From: Orrella daihaiensis
GTDB taxonomy: Bacteria > Pseudomonadota > Gammaproteobacteria > Burkholderiales > Burkholderiaceae_B
Reading direction: 5' to 3'
DNA: 64,000 bases
Assembly (NCBI RefSeq): GCF_022811525.1
Contig: NZ_CP063982.1
Span: forward strand, 2,294,001-2,358,000
The position numbers were made by a program, and so were the translations under genes. Of the stretch, positions 16,333 to 25,430 are shown piece by piece; the first letter of the stretch is position 1; each line of letters begins with the position of its first letter. The notes below the pieces were generated by a model, which searched no databases, was not told the origin of the DNA, and saw only the letters and a list, made by a program, of their open reading frames with translations.

Positions 16333-16845
16333 ATGTCCACAGCTGAATTGACCATAGAGCTTCCCGATGAGCTGGCGACAGACACGCTCGGCAGACAGCT
16401 GGCCACGGTTCTGCTTGACTCAACAAAAACAAATGAAATCAATGAACTAGGTATAAATTCCGGCGCTTCTGTCTACCTCAGCGGCGACCTAGGTGCCGGC
16501 AAGACTGCACTAGTGAGGGCATTGTTGCGGGCCGCCGGGGTAACCGGTCGCATCAAGAGCCCAAGCTACGCTTTGCTTGAATCCTACAAAGTTTCGAGCT
16601 TATACTTTTATCACATTGATTTTTATAGATTTAATGATCCAAGTGAATGGCAAGATGCCGGGTTTAGAGAGTTATTCCGACCGGATGCCGTGGTGCTGAT
16701 CGAATGGCCTGAGAAAGCAGACGGTCAGCTACCCACACCTGATTTGATGATTAGCTTATCCTACAAGGGTGAGGGTCGTGTCGCTCGGATCGAAGCACAA
16801 ACAAAGCGAGGTGCAGCATGGTTGACGACGCTAAGCGAGATGTAA
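16333..16845 (+). CDS. tsaE: tRNA threonylcarbamoyladenosine biosynthesis ATPase TsaE
   Basis: ATPase that works with TsaB and TsaD to make t6A37 in ANN-decoding tRNAs. The 170 residues contain Walker A GDLGAGKTALVRAL, SPSYALLESY, the HIDFYRF segment and the end LIEWPEKADGQLP, all family hallmarks. The 3' end overlaps the amidase start by 28 bp (16818-16845) in another frame, a classic tsaE-amiC coupling seen in many proteobacteria. Start ATG 16333; no strong Shine-Dalgarno is visible. Confidence 0.95.
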   Translation: MSTAELTIELPDELATDTLGRQLATVLLDSTKTNEINELGINSGASVYLSGDLGAGKTALVRALLRAAGVTGRIKSPSYALLESYKVSSLYFYHIDFYRFNDPSEWQDAGFRELFRPDAVVLIEWPEKADGQLPTPDLMISLSYKGEGRVARIEAQTKRGAAWLTTLSEM

Positions 16846-18179
16846 CGCCCACAGGCCAGCCACAACCGGTTAGCAGGCGTCAATTGCTAGCCGCTGCTAG
16901 CGCATTGATCTGCCTGCCCGTTATTCCTCGCTTGGCCATGGCATCAACTGTTTTGGCGGTGCGTACCTGGCCGGCTGCAGAATACACTCGCGTGACGCTC
17001 GAATTAGATAGCGAGCTCAAAGCCGAGCACTTCACCCTTGAAAATCCTCACCGGATGGTTGTCGACATTGAAGGGCTGCGCATGAACGACGCCCTGCAAA
17101 AGCTGGTAGCCAACGTAAAGGCTGATGACCCCTACATCCAGAGCCTGCGAGTCGGACAGAACCGCCCGAACGTTGTGCGTATTGTGATCGATCTAAAACA
17201 AGCCATCGCGCCCCAGGTTTTCACGCTAAAGCCGATCGGTGACTATCAGTATCGATTAGTGCTCGATCTCTATCCACTAATAGCCCAAGACCCTCTGATG
17301 GCGTTCTTGAAACAACAGCCAGACTTAAGCGGCGATGATCCATTGGCGCGAATCCTTGAGGAGATTGGTCAAGGTAATCCTGCTGGTCTTCCAAGTCCTG
17401 TGGTACCGCCCTCGATTGTGTCACCCGCGAAACCCGCCGCTCAGCTTCCAGCGATCGCAGAGCGCAAGCGTCGCCAGCGCACGGTCACCATTGCAATTGA
17501 TGCGGGTCACGGCGGAGAAGATCCAGGGGCAGTCGGCAAAGGTGGGACCTACGAAAAGGATGTGGTGCTCGCAATCGCAAAACGACTTAAAGCCAAAATC
17601 GATGCCACACCTGGTATGCGTGGTTACCTCACGCGTGACGGAGACTATTTCGTACCCTTGCGTGTTCGGGTAGAAAAGGCGCGCCGTGTCAAAGCTGATT
17701 TATTTATTTCTATTCATGCAGATGCTTTTGTAAGGCCGACGGCAGGTGGTAGCTCTGTATTTGTTTTATCTGACCGAGGGGCCACGAGTACCACGGCAAG
17801 TTGGCTCGCCAAAAAGGAAAACGCCGCTGACCTGATCGGTGGGGTTAACTTGGGCGCTCAAAATGAGCAAGTCGCAAAGCTACTGCTTGATCTATCCACC
17901 ACGGCTCAAATCAAAGACTCAAAGCAGGTTGCTCAAAAGCTACTGAATGAACTGCGTGATGTCTATCGCCTGCACAAGCCTCGCGTTGAGCAAGCTGGTT
18001 TCGCTGTATTGAAGGCCCCTGACATCCCTTCTGTCTTGGTTGAAACCGCGTTTATCAGCAATCCTAAAGAAGAACGGCTTTTGCGGAACGCCAAATATCA
18101 GGAAAAGTTCGCCACTGCTTTGCATAGTGGTGTGACGCAGTTTTTCCGGAGCAACCCGCACTTGGCTGAGGTAAGCTGA
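16818..18179 (+). CDS. amiC: N-acetylmuramoyl-L-alanine amidase, AmiC type, Tat-exported
   Basis: Periplasmic zinc amidase that cuts the peptide from N-acetylmuramic acid during septum splitting. The 453 residues carry a twin-arginine signal (SRRQLLAAASALICLPV then LAMA) at about 15-37, an AMIN domain (about 40-135) that targets the septum, a proline-rich linker, and an Amidase_3 domain from about 220. Zinc and catalytic residues are visible in IDAGHGGEDPGAVG, YEKDVVLAI, FISIHADAF and LVETAFISNP. It starts inside the tsaE 3' end. A stem-loop with a T-run follows the stop and abuts mutL. Confidence 0.95.
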   Translation: MVDDAKRDVTPTGQPQPVSRRQLLAAASALICLPVIPRLAMASTVLAVRTWPAAEYTRVTLELDSELKAEHFTLENPHRMVVDIEGLRMNDALQKLVANVKADDPYIQSLRVGQNRPNVVRIVIDLKQAIAPQVFTLKPIGDYQYRLVLDLYPLIAQDPLMAFLKQQPDLSGDDPLARILEEIGQGNPAGLPSPVVPPSIVSPAKPAAQLPAIAERKRRQRTVTIAIDAGHGGEDPGAVGKGGTYEKDVVLAIAKRLKAKIDATPGMRGYLTRDGDYFVPLRVRVEKARRVKADLFISIHADAFVRPTAGGSSVFVLSDRGATSTTASWLAKKENAADLIGGVNLGAQNEQVAKLLLDLSTTAQIKDSKQVAQKLLNELRDVYRLHKPRVEQAGFAVLKAPDIPSVLVETAFISNPKEERLLRNAKYQEKFATALHSGVTQFFRSNPHLAEVS

Positions 18180-18205
18180 CCCGCTTGAAGGTGAACCTCT
18201 ACAAT

Positions 18206-18236
18206 AGGCCTCTGGATTTCAGAGGCCTTTGTTTTT
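18206..18236 (+). terminator. terminator-like hairpin abutting the mutL start codon
   Basis: Perfect 9-bp inverted repeat AGGCCTCTG (18206-18214), loop GATTT, CAGAGGCCT (18220-18228), then TTGTTTTT (18229-18236) immediately before the mutL ATG at 18237. It has the form of an intrinsic terminator for the tsaE-amiC message. The 3' arm also holds AGAGG, the only Shine-Dalgarno-like sequence near the mutL ATG, so the hairpin would hide it. Confidence 0.75.
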
Positions 18237-20102
18237 ATGTCTGCTACCCGACGCCCGATTGCTGCCCTGCCCGATCGCCTGATCAGCCAGATAGCTGCTG
18301 GTGAAGTTATTGAACGTCCAGCATCAGTGCTGAAGGAAATTGTCGAAAATGCCATCGATGCTAATGCCAATGCTATTGAGGTTCGACTCGAAGCCGGAGG
18401 CATTCGGCGCATTTCCGTCAACGACGACGGACACGGCATTGAGCCAGACGAACTACCACTGGCACTCACACGTCATGCCACCAGTAAAATCCGCTCGCTC
18501 GCAGATCTCGAATCAGTAGCATCCATGGGGTTTCGTGGTGAAGCCTTGGCATCAATTGCCTCTGTTGCGCGCGTCACGCTGATATCCCGAACCAATGCAT
18601 CGGCACATGCCTGGCAGATAGATGCACAGAACAATTCCATACAACCAGCTGCAGGCAATCAAGGCACGACCGTTGATGTCAAGGGGTTATTTGACGAAGT
18701 GCCGGCACGACGCAAATTCTTAAAAGCTGAGACCACCGAATTTGGTCACTGCATGGATGTCATGACTCGAATTGCGCTCGCACACCCTGAGATAGCCTTC
18801 AAAGTATTTCACAACGACAAGCCCGTGCGTCAATGGCCAATTGCCTCGCTGGCCAAGCGTGTGCTTGACGTGCTGGGTCAGGAGTTTTCTGATAACGCCA
18901 TTTCTGTTGACGCTGCAGGTGGACCAGTCCAAATTCGCGGGTTTGTCACTCGCCCCACGGCCGCACGCAGCCGAGCTGACAGACAGTTTTTGTTTGTGAA
19001 TGGTCGCCACGTACGCGACCGGACTGTCTCACATGCACTCAAAGCAGCCTACGCCGATGTGCTACACGGTGATAGACAACCGGCCTATGTGCTTTTTGTT
19101 GATATTGACCCGCAATCGGTCGATGTCAATGTACACCCAGCGAAAAATGAAGTCCGGTTCCGTGACAGTGGCGCAGTACATCGCCTGGTTCAGCAAGTTG
19201 TGACGCAAGCTTTGTCTGAAAGCGTGAATGTGGACCAAAACACCATAGAACCGGCTAACGGTTCGTTGCCGCAGCACCCTTCATCCTCAGTGAATTCAGG
19301 CAACTGGCGGTCGCTAGCTGTACCTGCCAGGCCAAGCATACAGTCACGCTTATCACTTCATGAGCCTGGGGCGCGTCATCCAATATCGGGCCCACTGCCA
19401 GCCAGCAACCCAAGTTGGGGTGCTGGCTGGCAAACTGCTCACACGCCACTGGCTGATAGGATTGATCCGCCCACCTCGACAGGTACGGCGAAGACTACCG
19501 AGGCCGACACAGATGAGGTGTGGCCACTAGGTCGCGCACTGGCGCAAGTTCATGGTATCTACATCCTGTCGCAAACGAAAGATGGCTTGATTCTGGTTGA
19601 TATGCACGCCGCACATGAACGCGTGGTTTACGAACAACTTAAAGCGGCGCTGGACGACCGTCACATCGCCACCCAGCATCTCTTAGTTCCACTCGTGATT
19701 AGCGTGACCGACACTGAGGTGGGGCTGGTACAAGAACACGGTCAAGCGCTGGCGCAAATGGGGTTTGAGATGCATGCCGGGGGGCCGCAATCAGTCGTGG
19801 TCAGATCAGTACCGGCGTTGCTGGTGCGTGGCGACATTGAGTCACTGGTGCTCGGAATTCTGCGGGATATGGAGCAAGTTGGGGTTAGCGCACTGTTGAC
19901 ACAACAACGTAATCAACTTTTAGCCACCATGGCCTGTCACGGAGCTGTACGCGCTAACCGGCAGCTCTCGATCGCCGAGATGAATGCACTATTGCGCCAA
20001 ATGGAACAAACCGAGCGTGCCGATCAATGCAACCATGGCCGCCCCACCTGGATCGCTTGGCGCCTGGCCGACCTTGATCGCCTCTTTATGCGTGGTCAAT
20101 GA
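18237..20102 (+). CDS. mutL: DNA mismatch repair protein MutL (endonuclease type)
   Basis: GHKL ATPase that links MutS mismatch recognition to strand incision. The 621 residues hold the N-terminal ATPase motifs LISQIAAGEVIERPASVLKE, NDDGHGI, HATSKI and GFRGEALASIASV, then VNVHPAKNEVRF, an unstructured linker (about 345-430) and a C-terminal dimerisation domain. The metal-dependent endonuclease motif is present as DMHAAHERVVYE, with CHGAVRAN and QCNHGRPT, so this MutL should nick DNA without MutH. ATG 18237 follows directly on a terminator-like hairpin. The TGA overlaps the miaA ATG. Confidence 0.97.
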   Translation: MSATRRPIAALPDRLISQIAAGEVIERPASVLKEIVENAIDANANAIEVRLEAGGIRRISVNDDGHGIEPDELPLALTRHATSKIRSLADLESVASMGFRGEALASIASVARVTLISRTNASAHAWQIDAQNNSIQPAAGNQGTTVDVKGLFDEVPARRKFLKAETTEFGHCMDVMTRIALAHPEIAFKVFHNDKPVRQWPIASLAKRVLDVLGQEFSDNAISVDAAGGPVQIRGFVTRPTAARSRADRQFLFVNGRHVRDRTVSHALKAAYADVLHGDRQPAYVLFVDIDPQSVDVNVHPAKNEVRFRDSGAVHRLVQQVVTQALSESVNVDQNTIEPANGSLPQHPSSSVNSGNWRSLAVPARPSIQSRLSLHEPGARHPISGPLPASNPSWGAGWQTAHTPLADRIDPPTSTGTAKTTEADTDEVWPLGRALAQVHGIYILSQTKDGLILVDMHAAHERVVYEQLKAALDDRHIATQHLLVPLVISVTDTEVGLVQEHGQALAQMGFEMHAGGPQSVVVRSVPALLVRGDIESLVLGILRDMEQVGVSALLTQQRNQLLATMACHGAVRANRQLSIAEMNALLRQMEQTERADQCNHGRPTWIAWRLADLDRLFMRGQ

Positions 20103-21055
20103 CTGTGTTCGATAGACCACTCATCTGTCTGGCGGGTCCCACAGCGTCTGGTAAAAGTGCCCTGAGCCAATTATTGGCACAGAATCTGCCAATTGAGATC
20201 ATCAACGTTGACTCGGCGACAATCTATCGCGGCATGGACATTGGCACTGCAAAACCCACAGCCGCCGAACGCAAGTCGGTGTCACATCACCTGCTGGATA
20301 TTCTGGATCCAGGGCAATCCTACTCGGCAGCGCAATTCCGGCATGACGCGCTAGGGTGTGCAGCGGACATACTCAAACGGGGAAAATTGCCGCTGCTTGT
20401 AGGTGGCACTATGCTGTACTTCAAAGTCTTGCGCGATGGCATCGATGACCTGCCTGGCGCAGATCCGCAGCTGCGCGCACAGATTGCTGAACAGGCCAGG
20501 CAGCAAGGCTGGCCAGCACTTCACGCGCAGTTAGCATTGGTAGACCCACCAACCGCTCAACGACTGGCCCCCAATGACAGCCAGCGCATCGGTCGGGCCC
20601 TGGAAATCTTTCGTACTAGCGGCCAGCCTATGTCATCACTGATTGGACATAAGACACTTAAGCCAGTCGCTACCCAGTTGATCAGTCTCGAGCCCGATAG
20701 CCGAGAACAGCTTCATGCCCGAATCGAAACAAGATTCGACCAGATGCTAGCAAGCGGGTTGGTAGATGAGGTGAAGCATCTATACGAACGTGATGACTTG
20801 CATCCTGAGTTACCCTCAATTCGATGCGTAGGCTATCGACAAATCTGGGACTACCTCGATAACAAGTGCTCTCTGGCCCAAGCTAGAGAGCAGGGTATTG
20901 CCGCCACCCGTCAACTAGCCAAACGACAATTGACATGGCTTCGCAGCATGCCAGATCGACACACCATCAACTGCCTTGATTCTAAAGCCAGCGAACAAGT
21001 ACTGGCATTGGCAACGCAGTTAATCCAAACGGCTAAAGTACAACGGTCTGACTAG
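20099..21055 (+). CDS. miaA: tRNA dimethylallyltransferase MiaA
   Basis: Adds a dimethylallyl group to A37 of tRNAs reading UNN codons. The 318 residues are typical. Motifs are the P-loop LAGPTASGKSALSQLL near residue 10, NVDSATIYRGMDIGTAKPTA, GGTMLYFKVL and the tRNA-binding SIRCVGYRQIWDYL. The start overlaps the mutL stop (ATGA). The 3' end overlaps the convergent purM end by 23 bp. Confidence 0.97.
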   Translation: MTVFDRPLICLAGPTASGKSALSQLLAQNLPIEIINVDSATIYRGMDIGTAKPTAAERKSVSHHLLDILDPGQSYSAAQFRHDALGCAADILKRGKLPLLVGGTMLYFKVLRDGIDDLPGADPQLRAQIAEQARQQGWPALHAQLALVDPPTAQRLAPNDSQRIGRALEIFRTSGQPMSSLIGHKTLKPVATQLISLEPDSREQLHARIETRFDQMLASGLVDEVKHLYERDDLHPELPSIRCVGYRQIWDYLDNKCSLAQAREQGIAATRQLAKRQLTWLRSMPDRHTINCLDSKASEQVLALATQLIQTAKVQRSD

Positions 21056-22082
21056 TGCCCGCGTCACAGCCTCGAATTTCGCCTAGGGTATAGACTGTTT
21101 CACCAGCGTCGGAAAGCATCTGCGAAACCGCACTGGCAGTGTCTGCAGCCACGACCAGCACCATGCCAATTCCACAGTTAAAGACACGGTACATCTCTTG
21201 CTTGTCAATCTCACCCTCTTGTCTGAGCCACTCAAACAAAGCTGGCATGCGCCATGAACTGGACTCGATATGAGCCTGCAGGCCTGGCTGCAGGATACGT
21301 GGCACATTGTCCAATAGCCCACCACCCGTAATATGCGCCAGACCTTTGATAGCTCCACCAAAGCGAGCCAGGGCCGCGAGCAAAGGTTTTACATAAATGC
21401 GTGTGGGTGCCATTACAACATCACCCAAGATCTGCCCATCAAACTCATGCTCTGGCTTGGAATTGGTGCGAGCCAACACTTTGCGTAACAGCGAATAGCC
21501 ATTCGAGTGCGCGCCACTCGAAGCCAAGCCGAGTACGACGTCACCCTTGGTAATGCTTTTACCGTCAATTATGGACGCCTTCTCGACCGCACCCACGGCA
21601 AAGCCTGCCAGATCGTACTCTCCGTCTGGATACATACCAGGCATTTCGGCGGTCTCACCACCAATCAAGGCACAACCGGCTTGCTCACATCCGCTAGCAA
21701 TGCCGCCGACCACACTGGCGGCCACATCAACCGATAGCTTGCCACATGCAAAATAATCGAGGAAAAACAACGGTTCGGCGCCTTGAACGAGAATATCGTT
21801 CACGCTCATTGCCACCAAATCAATACCTACGGTGTCATGCCGTTGCCACTCAAATGCAAGCCGCAATTTGGTACCGACCCCGTCGGTGCCTGAGACCAAC
21901 ACGGGCTCATGGTAACGCTTGGGCACTTCGAACAGGGCTCCAAACCCCCCAATGCCTGCCATCACGCCTTCGCGCATGGTCTTGGCAGCCAGAGGTTTGA
22001 TACGATCGACGAGCGCCTCGCCTGCGTCGATATCAACGCCAGCATCACGATACGTTAGGGGTGTCTTGTTTGCTTTTGTCAT
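21033..22082 (-). CDS. purM: phosphoribosylformylglycinamidine cyclo-ligase
   Basis: AIR synthetase, the fifth step of purine synthesis, which closes the imidazole ring using ATP. The 349 residues carry LVSGTDGVGTKLRLAFE, DLVAMSVNDILVQGAEPLFF, ALIGGETAEMPGMY and ITGGGLLDNVPRIL, all purM hallmarks. I take ATG 22082 (MTKANKTPLTYRDAGVD) because it matches family N-termini and follows AGGCTCTT; an in-frame start at 22118 adds 12 residues without a Shine-Dalgarno. Divergent from hda, convergent with miaA. Confidence 0.96.
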   Translation of the reverse strand: MTKANKTPLTYRDAGVDIDAGEALVDRIKPLAAKTMREGVMAGIGGFGALFEVPKRYHEPVLVSGTDGVGTKLRLAFEWQRHDTVGIDLVAMSVNDILVQGAEPLFFLDYFACGKLSVDVAASVVGGIASGCEQAGCALIGGETAEMPGMYPDGEYDLAGFAVGAVEKASIIDGKSITKGDVVLGLASSGAHSNGYSLLRKVLARTNSKPEHEFDGQILGDVVMAPTRIYVKPLLAALARFGGAIKGLAHITGGGLLDNVPRILQPGLQAHIESSSWRMPALFEWLRQEGEIDKQEMYRVFNCGIGMVLVVAADTASAVSQMLSDAGETVYTLGEIRGCDAGTSQTVVL

Positions 22083-22205
22083 AAGAGCCTGGTGAAGGTC
22101 AAAACTTAAAATCATCAATTAAGGGGATTGCATGGCTTTGTCTGCGCAATATGTGACAATGACGAAGTTACACACCCGCAAACCGATATTCTACGACTTG
22201 AGCGC

Positions 22206-22904
22206 ATGGCGCAGCAGCTGATCCTCGATATCCTGCCTGGGGCTGAGCCCACATTGGACAATATGGTACCCGGCGCAAATGGTGCGGCGCTATCAGCGGC
22301 AAGCGAACTGGCGGTGGGCACCACATTGTACGTCTGGGGCCCAGATGGCAGCGGCCGCAGCCATTTGCTAAAAGCCTGCGCCCACCGTCATGCTGGCGTA
22401 TGTATCAGTCCGGCTCGCGGCGCCGACTCTGCATCGGATGCCATTGCAGCACTTTTGGACGGTGATGTCATGCCCCCATGTGTCGCTATTGACGATATAC
22501 ACCGCCTTGATGAGGCGGCGATCGGGGCGGTATTTCGCCTGTACAATCTGTGGCGCGAATTGTCGTCTAGCACTGACGCTTTCAGTCTGATCGTGTCCGG
22601 CGACCGGGCACCGCTGCAGATGACGGTACGGGAAGACGTACGAAGCCGCCTGGGTTGGGGGGCTGTATATCGACTGACACCTTTATCTGACGATGACAAG
22701 TTTGCCGCACTAATCAGCTACGCTCAGCAGCAAGGCATGCCTTTATCAGACGATGTGTTGCGTTGGCTATTAGTGCACGGCTCGCGTGATATCCGGGCAT
22801 TGTTCGCAACGCTGGATGCGCTGGATCGGTACGCACTGGCCAACCATCGGCCTTTGACGTTGCCGCTACTGAAATCGATGATGGCCCAAGAGCCCCTGAA
22901 TTGA
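22206..22904 (+). CDS. hda: DnaA regulatory inactivator Hda
   Basis: AAA+ DnaA paralogue that, bound to the sliding clamp, triggers ATP hydrolysis on DnaA and prevents re-initiation. The 232-residue form starts MAQQLILDILPG, which has a clamp-binding QL-type peptide right at the N-terminus, the best argument for ATG 22206 over the frame start at 22128. It has the DnaA-like core: Walker A variant GPDGSGRSHLLKAC (Arg in place of Lys, as in other Hda proteins), CVAIDDIHRLD and a sensor segment VREDVRSRLGWGAVYRL. It opens a tightly coupled run hda-HAD-pcnB-folK. Confidence 0.94.
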   Translation: MAQQLILDILPGAEPTLDNMVPGANGAALSAASELAVGTTLYVWGPDGSGRSHLLKACAHRHAGVCISPARGADSASDAIAALLDGDVMPPCVAIDDIHRLDEAAIGAVFRLYNLWRELSSSTDAFSLIVSGDRAPLQMTVREDVRSRLGWGAVYRLTPLSDDDKFAALISYAQQQGMPLSDDVLRWLLVHGSRDIRALFATLDALDRYALANHRPLTLPLLKSMMAQEPLN

Positions 22905-23602
22905 TGAAACCTAAACGTTTGGCACTATTTGACCTGGATCACACGTTACTGCCGCTTGATAGCGATTATCAATGGGCTGACTTTCTGGCACGAACGGGGC
23001 GAGCTGGTGATCCCACCGCCGCACGCGCACGCAATGAAGACTTGATGCAACGCTACAACCGGGGAGAGCTCACCGCCGAAGAGGCCGCTGAGTTCATGCT
23101 CGGACTATTAGCAGCACATGAACCCCACGATCTGGCAAATTGGCATGAACAATTTATGCAGGAAGTCATTCGGCCAAGCATGCGGCGCGAAGCCATCGAC
23201 TTGGTACGCAATCATTTAAGTGCTGGCGACTTATGTGCGATCGTGACAGCCACCAACAGTTTCGTCACCGCGCCAATCGCGCGTGCCTTCGGTGTGCCAC
23301 ACTTAATCGCCACGGATCCACAATACATTGATGGACGCTACACCGGCAAAATCCATGGAACCCCAAGCTTTAAGGAGGGCAAAGTGGTCCGAGTCAACGA
23401 TTGGCTAGGTAGTATGGGATTAAAACTCAGCGATTTTGATGGAAGCCATTTTTATAGCGACTCCATCAATGACCTGCCACTACTTGAAACCGTCACGCAT
23501 CCGATTGTTACAAATCCTAGCGCTTCGCTGCACGAAATCGCACTTCAACGCCAGTGGCCGGTGCTAAATCTATTCGAACAAAAACTGGATCAAAAGTCCT
23601 GA
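22904..23602 (+). CDS. HAD-IB family hydrolase (SerB-like phosphatase)
   Basis: Haloacid dehalogenase superfamily phosphatase of 232 residues. Motif I is LALFDLDHTLLPLDSD (nucleophile and acid Asp), motif II IVTATNSFVT, and motif III/IV lies around HFYSDSINDLPLLE. The cap between motifs I and II is the helical type of the IB subfamily (phosphoserine phosphatase and related). The substrate is not known. ATG 22904 overlaps the hda stop as TGATG; a TTG three bases earlier is also in frame. The stop overlaps the pcnB start in the same way. Confidence 0.9.
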   Translation: MKPKRLALFDLDHTLLPLDSDYQWADFLARTGRAGDPTAARARNEDLMQRYNRGELTAEEAAEFMLGLLAAHEPHDLANWHEQFMQEVIRPSMRREAIDLVRNHLSAGDLCAIVTATNSFVTAPIARAFGVPHLIATDPQYIDGRYTGKIHGTPSFKEGKVVRVNDWLGSMGLKLSDFDGSHFYSDSINDLPLLETVTHPIVTNPSASLHEIALQRQWPVLNLFEQKLDQKS

Positions 23603-24954
23603 TGATCACTGATCGAATCAAAGGGCTGGTTAAACGACTGGTGACTGGCGAGTCAGCAGCTCCCAAGCGAATCGGGCGCAATGAACACCAGATTGATCGC
23701 AGCCACGTCTCTCGCAATGCAATCAAGGTATGCGAGGTGCTTCAACAAAAGGGCTATCAGGCCTATATCGTAGGCGGTGCCGTACGCGATCTGATTATCG
23801 GGTTGGAACCTAAAGATTTTGATGTTGCCACCAATGCGACACCGGAGCAGATACAGCCTTTGTTTCGTCGCGCTCGCATCATTGGCCGTCGTTTTAAACT
23901 CGTTCATGTCGTGTTCGGCAGGGAAATTATCGAAACCTCTACATTTCGGGCACCATCGACTGGCGAGGAACTCACAGACGACCATGGCCGCATTCTGCGA
24001 GACAACGTATTTGGCTCTCATGAGCAAGATGCTGAGCGGCGAGACTTCACGATCAATGCCCTTTATTACGACCCGGTCACTGAAGAAGTGATTGACCTAC
24101 ACCGAGGCGTACAGGACCTGAAACAACGTGTGGTTCGCATGATTGGTGAGCCGTCAGTTCGCTATCGCGAGGACCCGGTCCGCATGCTGCGCGCAGTGCG
24201 GTTTGCCGTCAAACTCAAAGGAAAAATTGAACCTGGCACAGAAGCCCCCATTGCCAAACTGGCGAGTCTGATCAACAACGTACCATCGGCACGCCTATTT
24301 GACGAAATTTTGAAGCTTTTGACTTGCGGCGATGCAATGCTGTGCGTGAGGCAACTACAGGCTCACGGGTTACACGGCGGTCTATTACCATTGCTTGACC
24401 TCATCCTTGAGGACCCTGAGGGCCGCGCTTTTATAGAGCTTGCGCTCGAGCGCACTGACTCGCGGATCCGAGGTGGCAAGACGGTCAGCCCAAGCTTCTT
24501 GTTTGCTGCGCTTCTATGGCCCCAGGTCAGGCTTCACTGGCGTAGGCTACACGGCGCTGGCGAGCATATGGCGCCAGCCCTCATCAGTGCGGCTGACCAA
24601 GTGCTTAATGCACAGACAGAGTCTTTGGCGATTAATCGTCGCCACGCATCAGACATGCGCGAAATCTGGTTTATGCAACCACGTTTTGAACGCCGCGTGC
24701 CGCGTGCCATCCACCGTCTGTTTGAACAGCCAAGGTTTCGTGCCGGCGTTGAGTTTTTACAGTTACGTGCAGCGTGTGGAGAATTCGACAGCGTTATTGC
24801 ACAGTGGTGGATGGACTTGGCAGACGCCACCGATAGTGAACGTGCACAAATGCTAGAGGACCTGACGCCTGAGACGCAGCCCGGCAGTAACAAGAGCAGC
24901 CGGCGCCGTAGATCACGACGTCGCAAACCGGCGACAACTGGTGCTCAAACATGA
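23602..24954 (+). CDS. pcnB: poly(A) polymerase I
   Basis: Adds 3' poly(A) tails to RNA, promoting decay. The 450 residues show the class II nucleotidyltransferase head (YIVGGAVRDLIIGLEPKDFD, VATNATPEQI, GRREIIETSTFR-like region FGREIIETSTFRAP), then the RNA-binding segment RDFTINALYYDP and EDPVRMLRAVRFAVKL. The arginine- and lysine-rich tail (SSRRRRSRRRKPATT) separates PcnB-type poly(A) polymerases from CCA-adding enzymes. ATG 23602 overlaps the preceding stop as TGATG; a GTG at 23554 inside the HAD gene is unlikely. The stop overlaps folK (ATGA). Confidence 0.95.
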   Translation: MITDRIKGLVKRLVTGESAAPKRIGRNEHQIDRSHVSRNAIKVCEVLQQKGYQAYIVGGAVRDLIIGLEPKDFDVATNATPEQIQPLFRRARIIGRRFKLVHVVFGREIIETSTFRAPSTGEELTDDHGRILRDNVFGSHEQDAERRDFTINALYYDPVTEEVIDLHRGVQDLKQRVVRMIGEPSVRYREDPVRMLRAVRFAVKLKGKIEPGTEAPIAKLASLINNVPSARLFDEILKLLTCGDAMLCVRQLQAHGLHGGLLPLLDLILEDPEGRAFIELALERTDSRIRGGKTVSPSFLFAALLWPQVRLHWRRLHGAGEHMAPALISAADQVLNAQTESLAINRRHASDMREIWFMQPRFERRVPRAIHRLFEQPRFRAGVEFLQLRAACGEFDSVIAQWWMDLADATDSERAQMLEDLTPETQPGSNKSSRRRRSRRRKPATTGAQT

Positions 24955-25430
24955 GCACTGCAATTGCTTATGTAGGCCTTGGCGCCAATCTCGGTAATCC
25001 TGCAAGCACCCTGACTGGCGCAATAAAAACCCTCGAGAACACAGCAGGAATTTTGCAGGTTCAACATTCAGGCTTGTACCAATCAGATCCAGTGAATGCA
25101 CCAGGTCCAGCCTACGTCAACGCAGTAGCCAAACTCACCACAACACTCGCACCCTTGCCATTGCTCCAGATATTGAGAGCACTCGAAACAGAGCACGGGC
25201 GTGAGCGTTCGTTTCAAAATGCACCGCGAACGCTGGATCTCGATCTTTTACTTTACGATCAGTTAGAGTTCGCTACCCCTACACTCATCGTGCCACACCC
25301 TAGAATGCACTCGCGAGCATTTGTGCTCAAACCCTTGATAGAACTTGCCGGTGAAACGCTAGAGATTCAGCAAATACCTGTCAGCGATTGGTTAACTACC
25401 TGCACTGACCAGTTTTGCCGCAAGCTCTAA
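24951..25430 (+). CDS. folK: 2-amino-4-hydroxy-6-hydroxymethyldihydropteridine diphosphokinase
   Basis: HPPK of folate synthesis, transferring pyrophosphate from ATP to the pterin before DHPS. The 159 residues include the opening AYVGLGANLGNPASTL, YQSDPVNAPGPAYVNAVAKL, and the signature RTLDLDLLLYD followed by VPHPRMHSRAFVLKPL. It is the last gene of the hda-HAD-pcnB-folK run, starts within the pcnB stop, and overlaps the end of the convergent CoA-transferase gene by 4 bp. Confidence 0.97.
   Translation: MSTAIAYVGLGANLGNPASTLTGAIKTLENTAGILQVQHSGLYQSDPVNAPGPAYVNAVAKLTTTLAPLPLLQILRALETEHGRERSFQNAPRTLDLDLLLYDQLEFATPTLIVPHPRMHSRAFVLKPLIELAGETLEIQQIPVSDWLTTCTDQFCRKL

Noticed and set aside
16321..16333. 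CAATGTTGC motif also seen near 15366 and 53766, considered as a shared regulatory word
   Set aside because: Three nine-base matches in 64 kb with different spacing and orientation to starts are close to chance expectation.
22083..22205. Promoter elements in the purM/hda divergent gap
   Set aside because: TTGTCA, TTGTCT and GTGACA hexamers occur, but none has a convincing -10 at 16-18 bp on the right strand.
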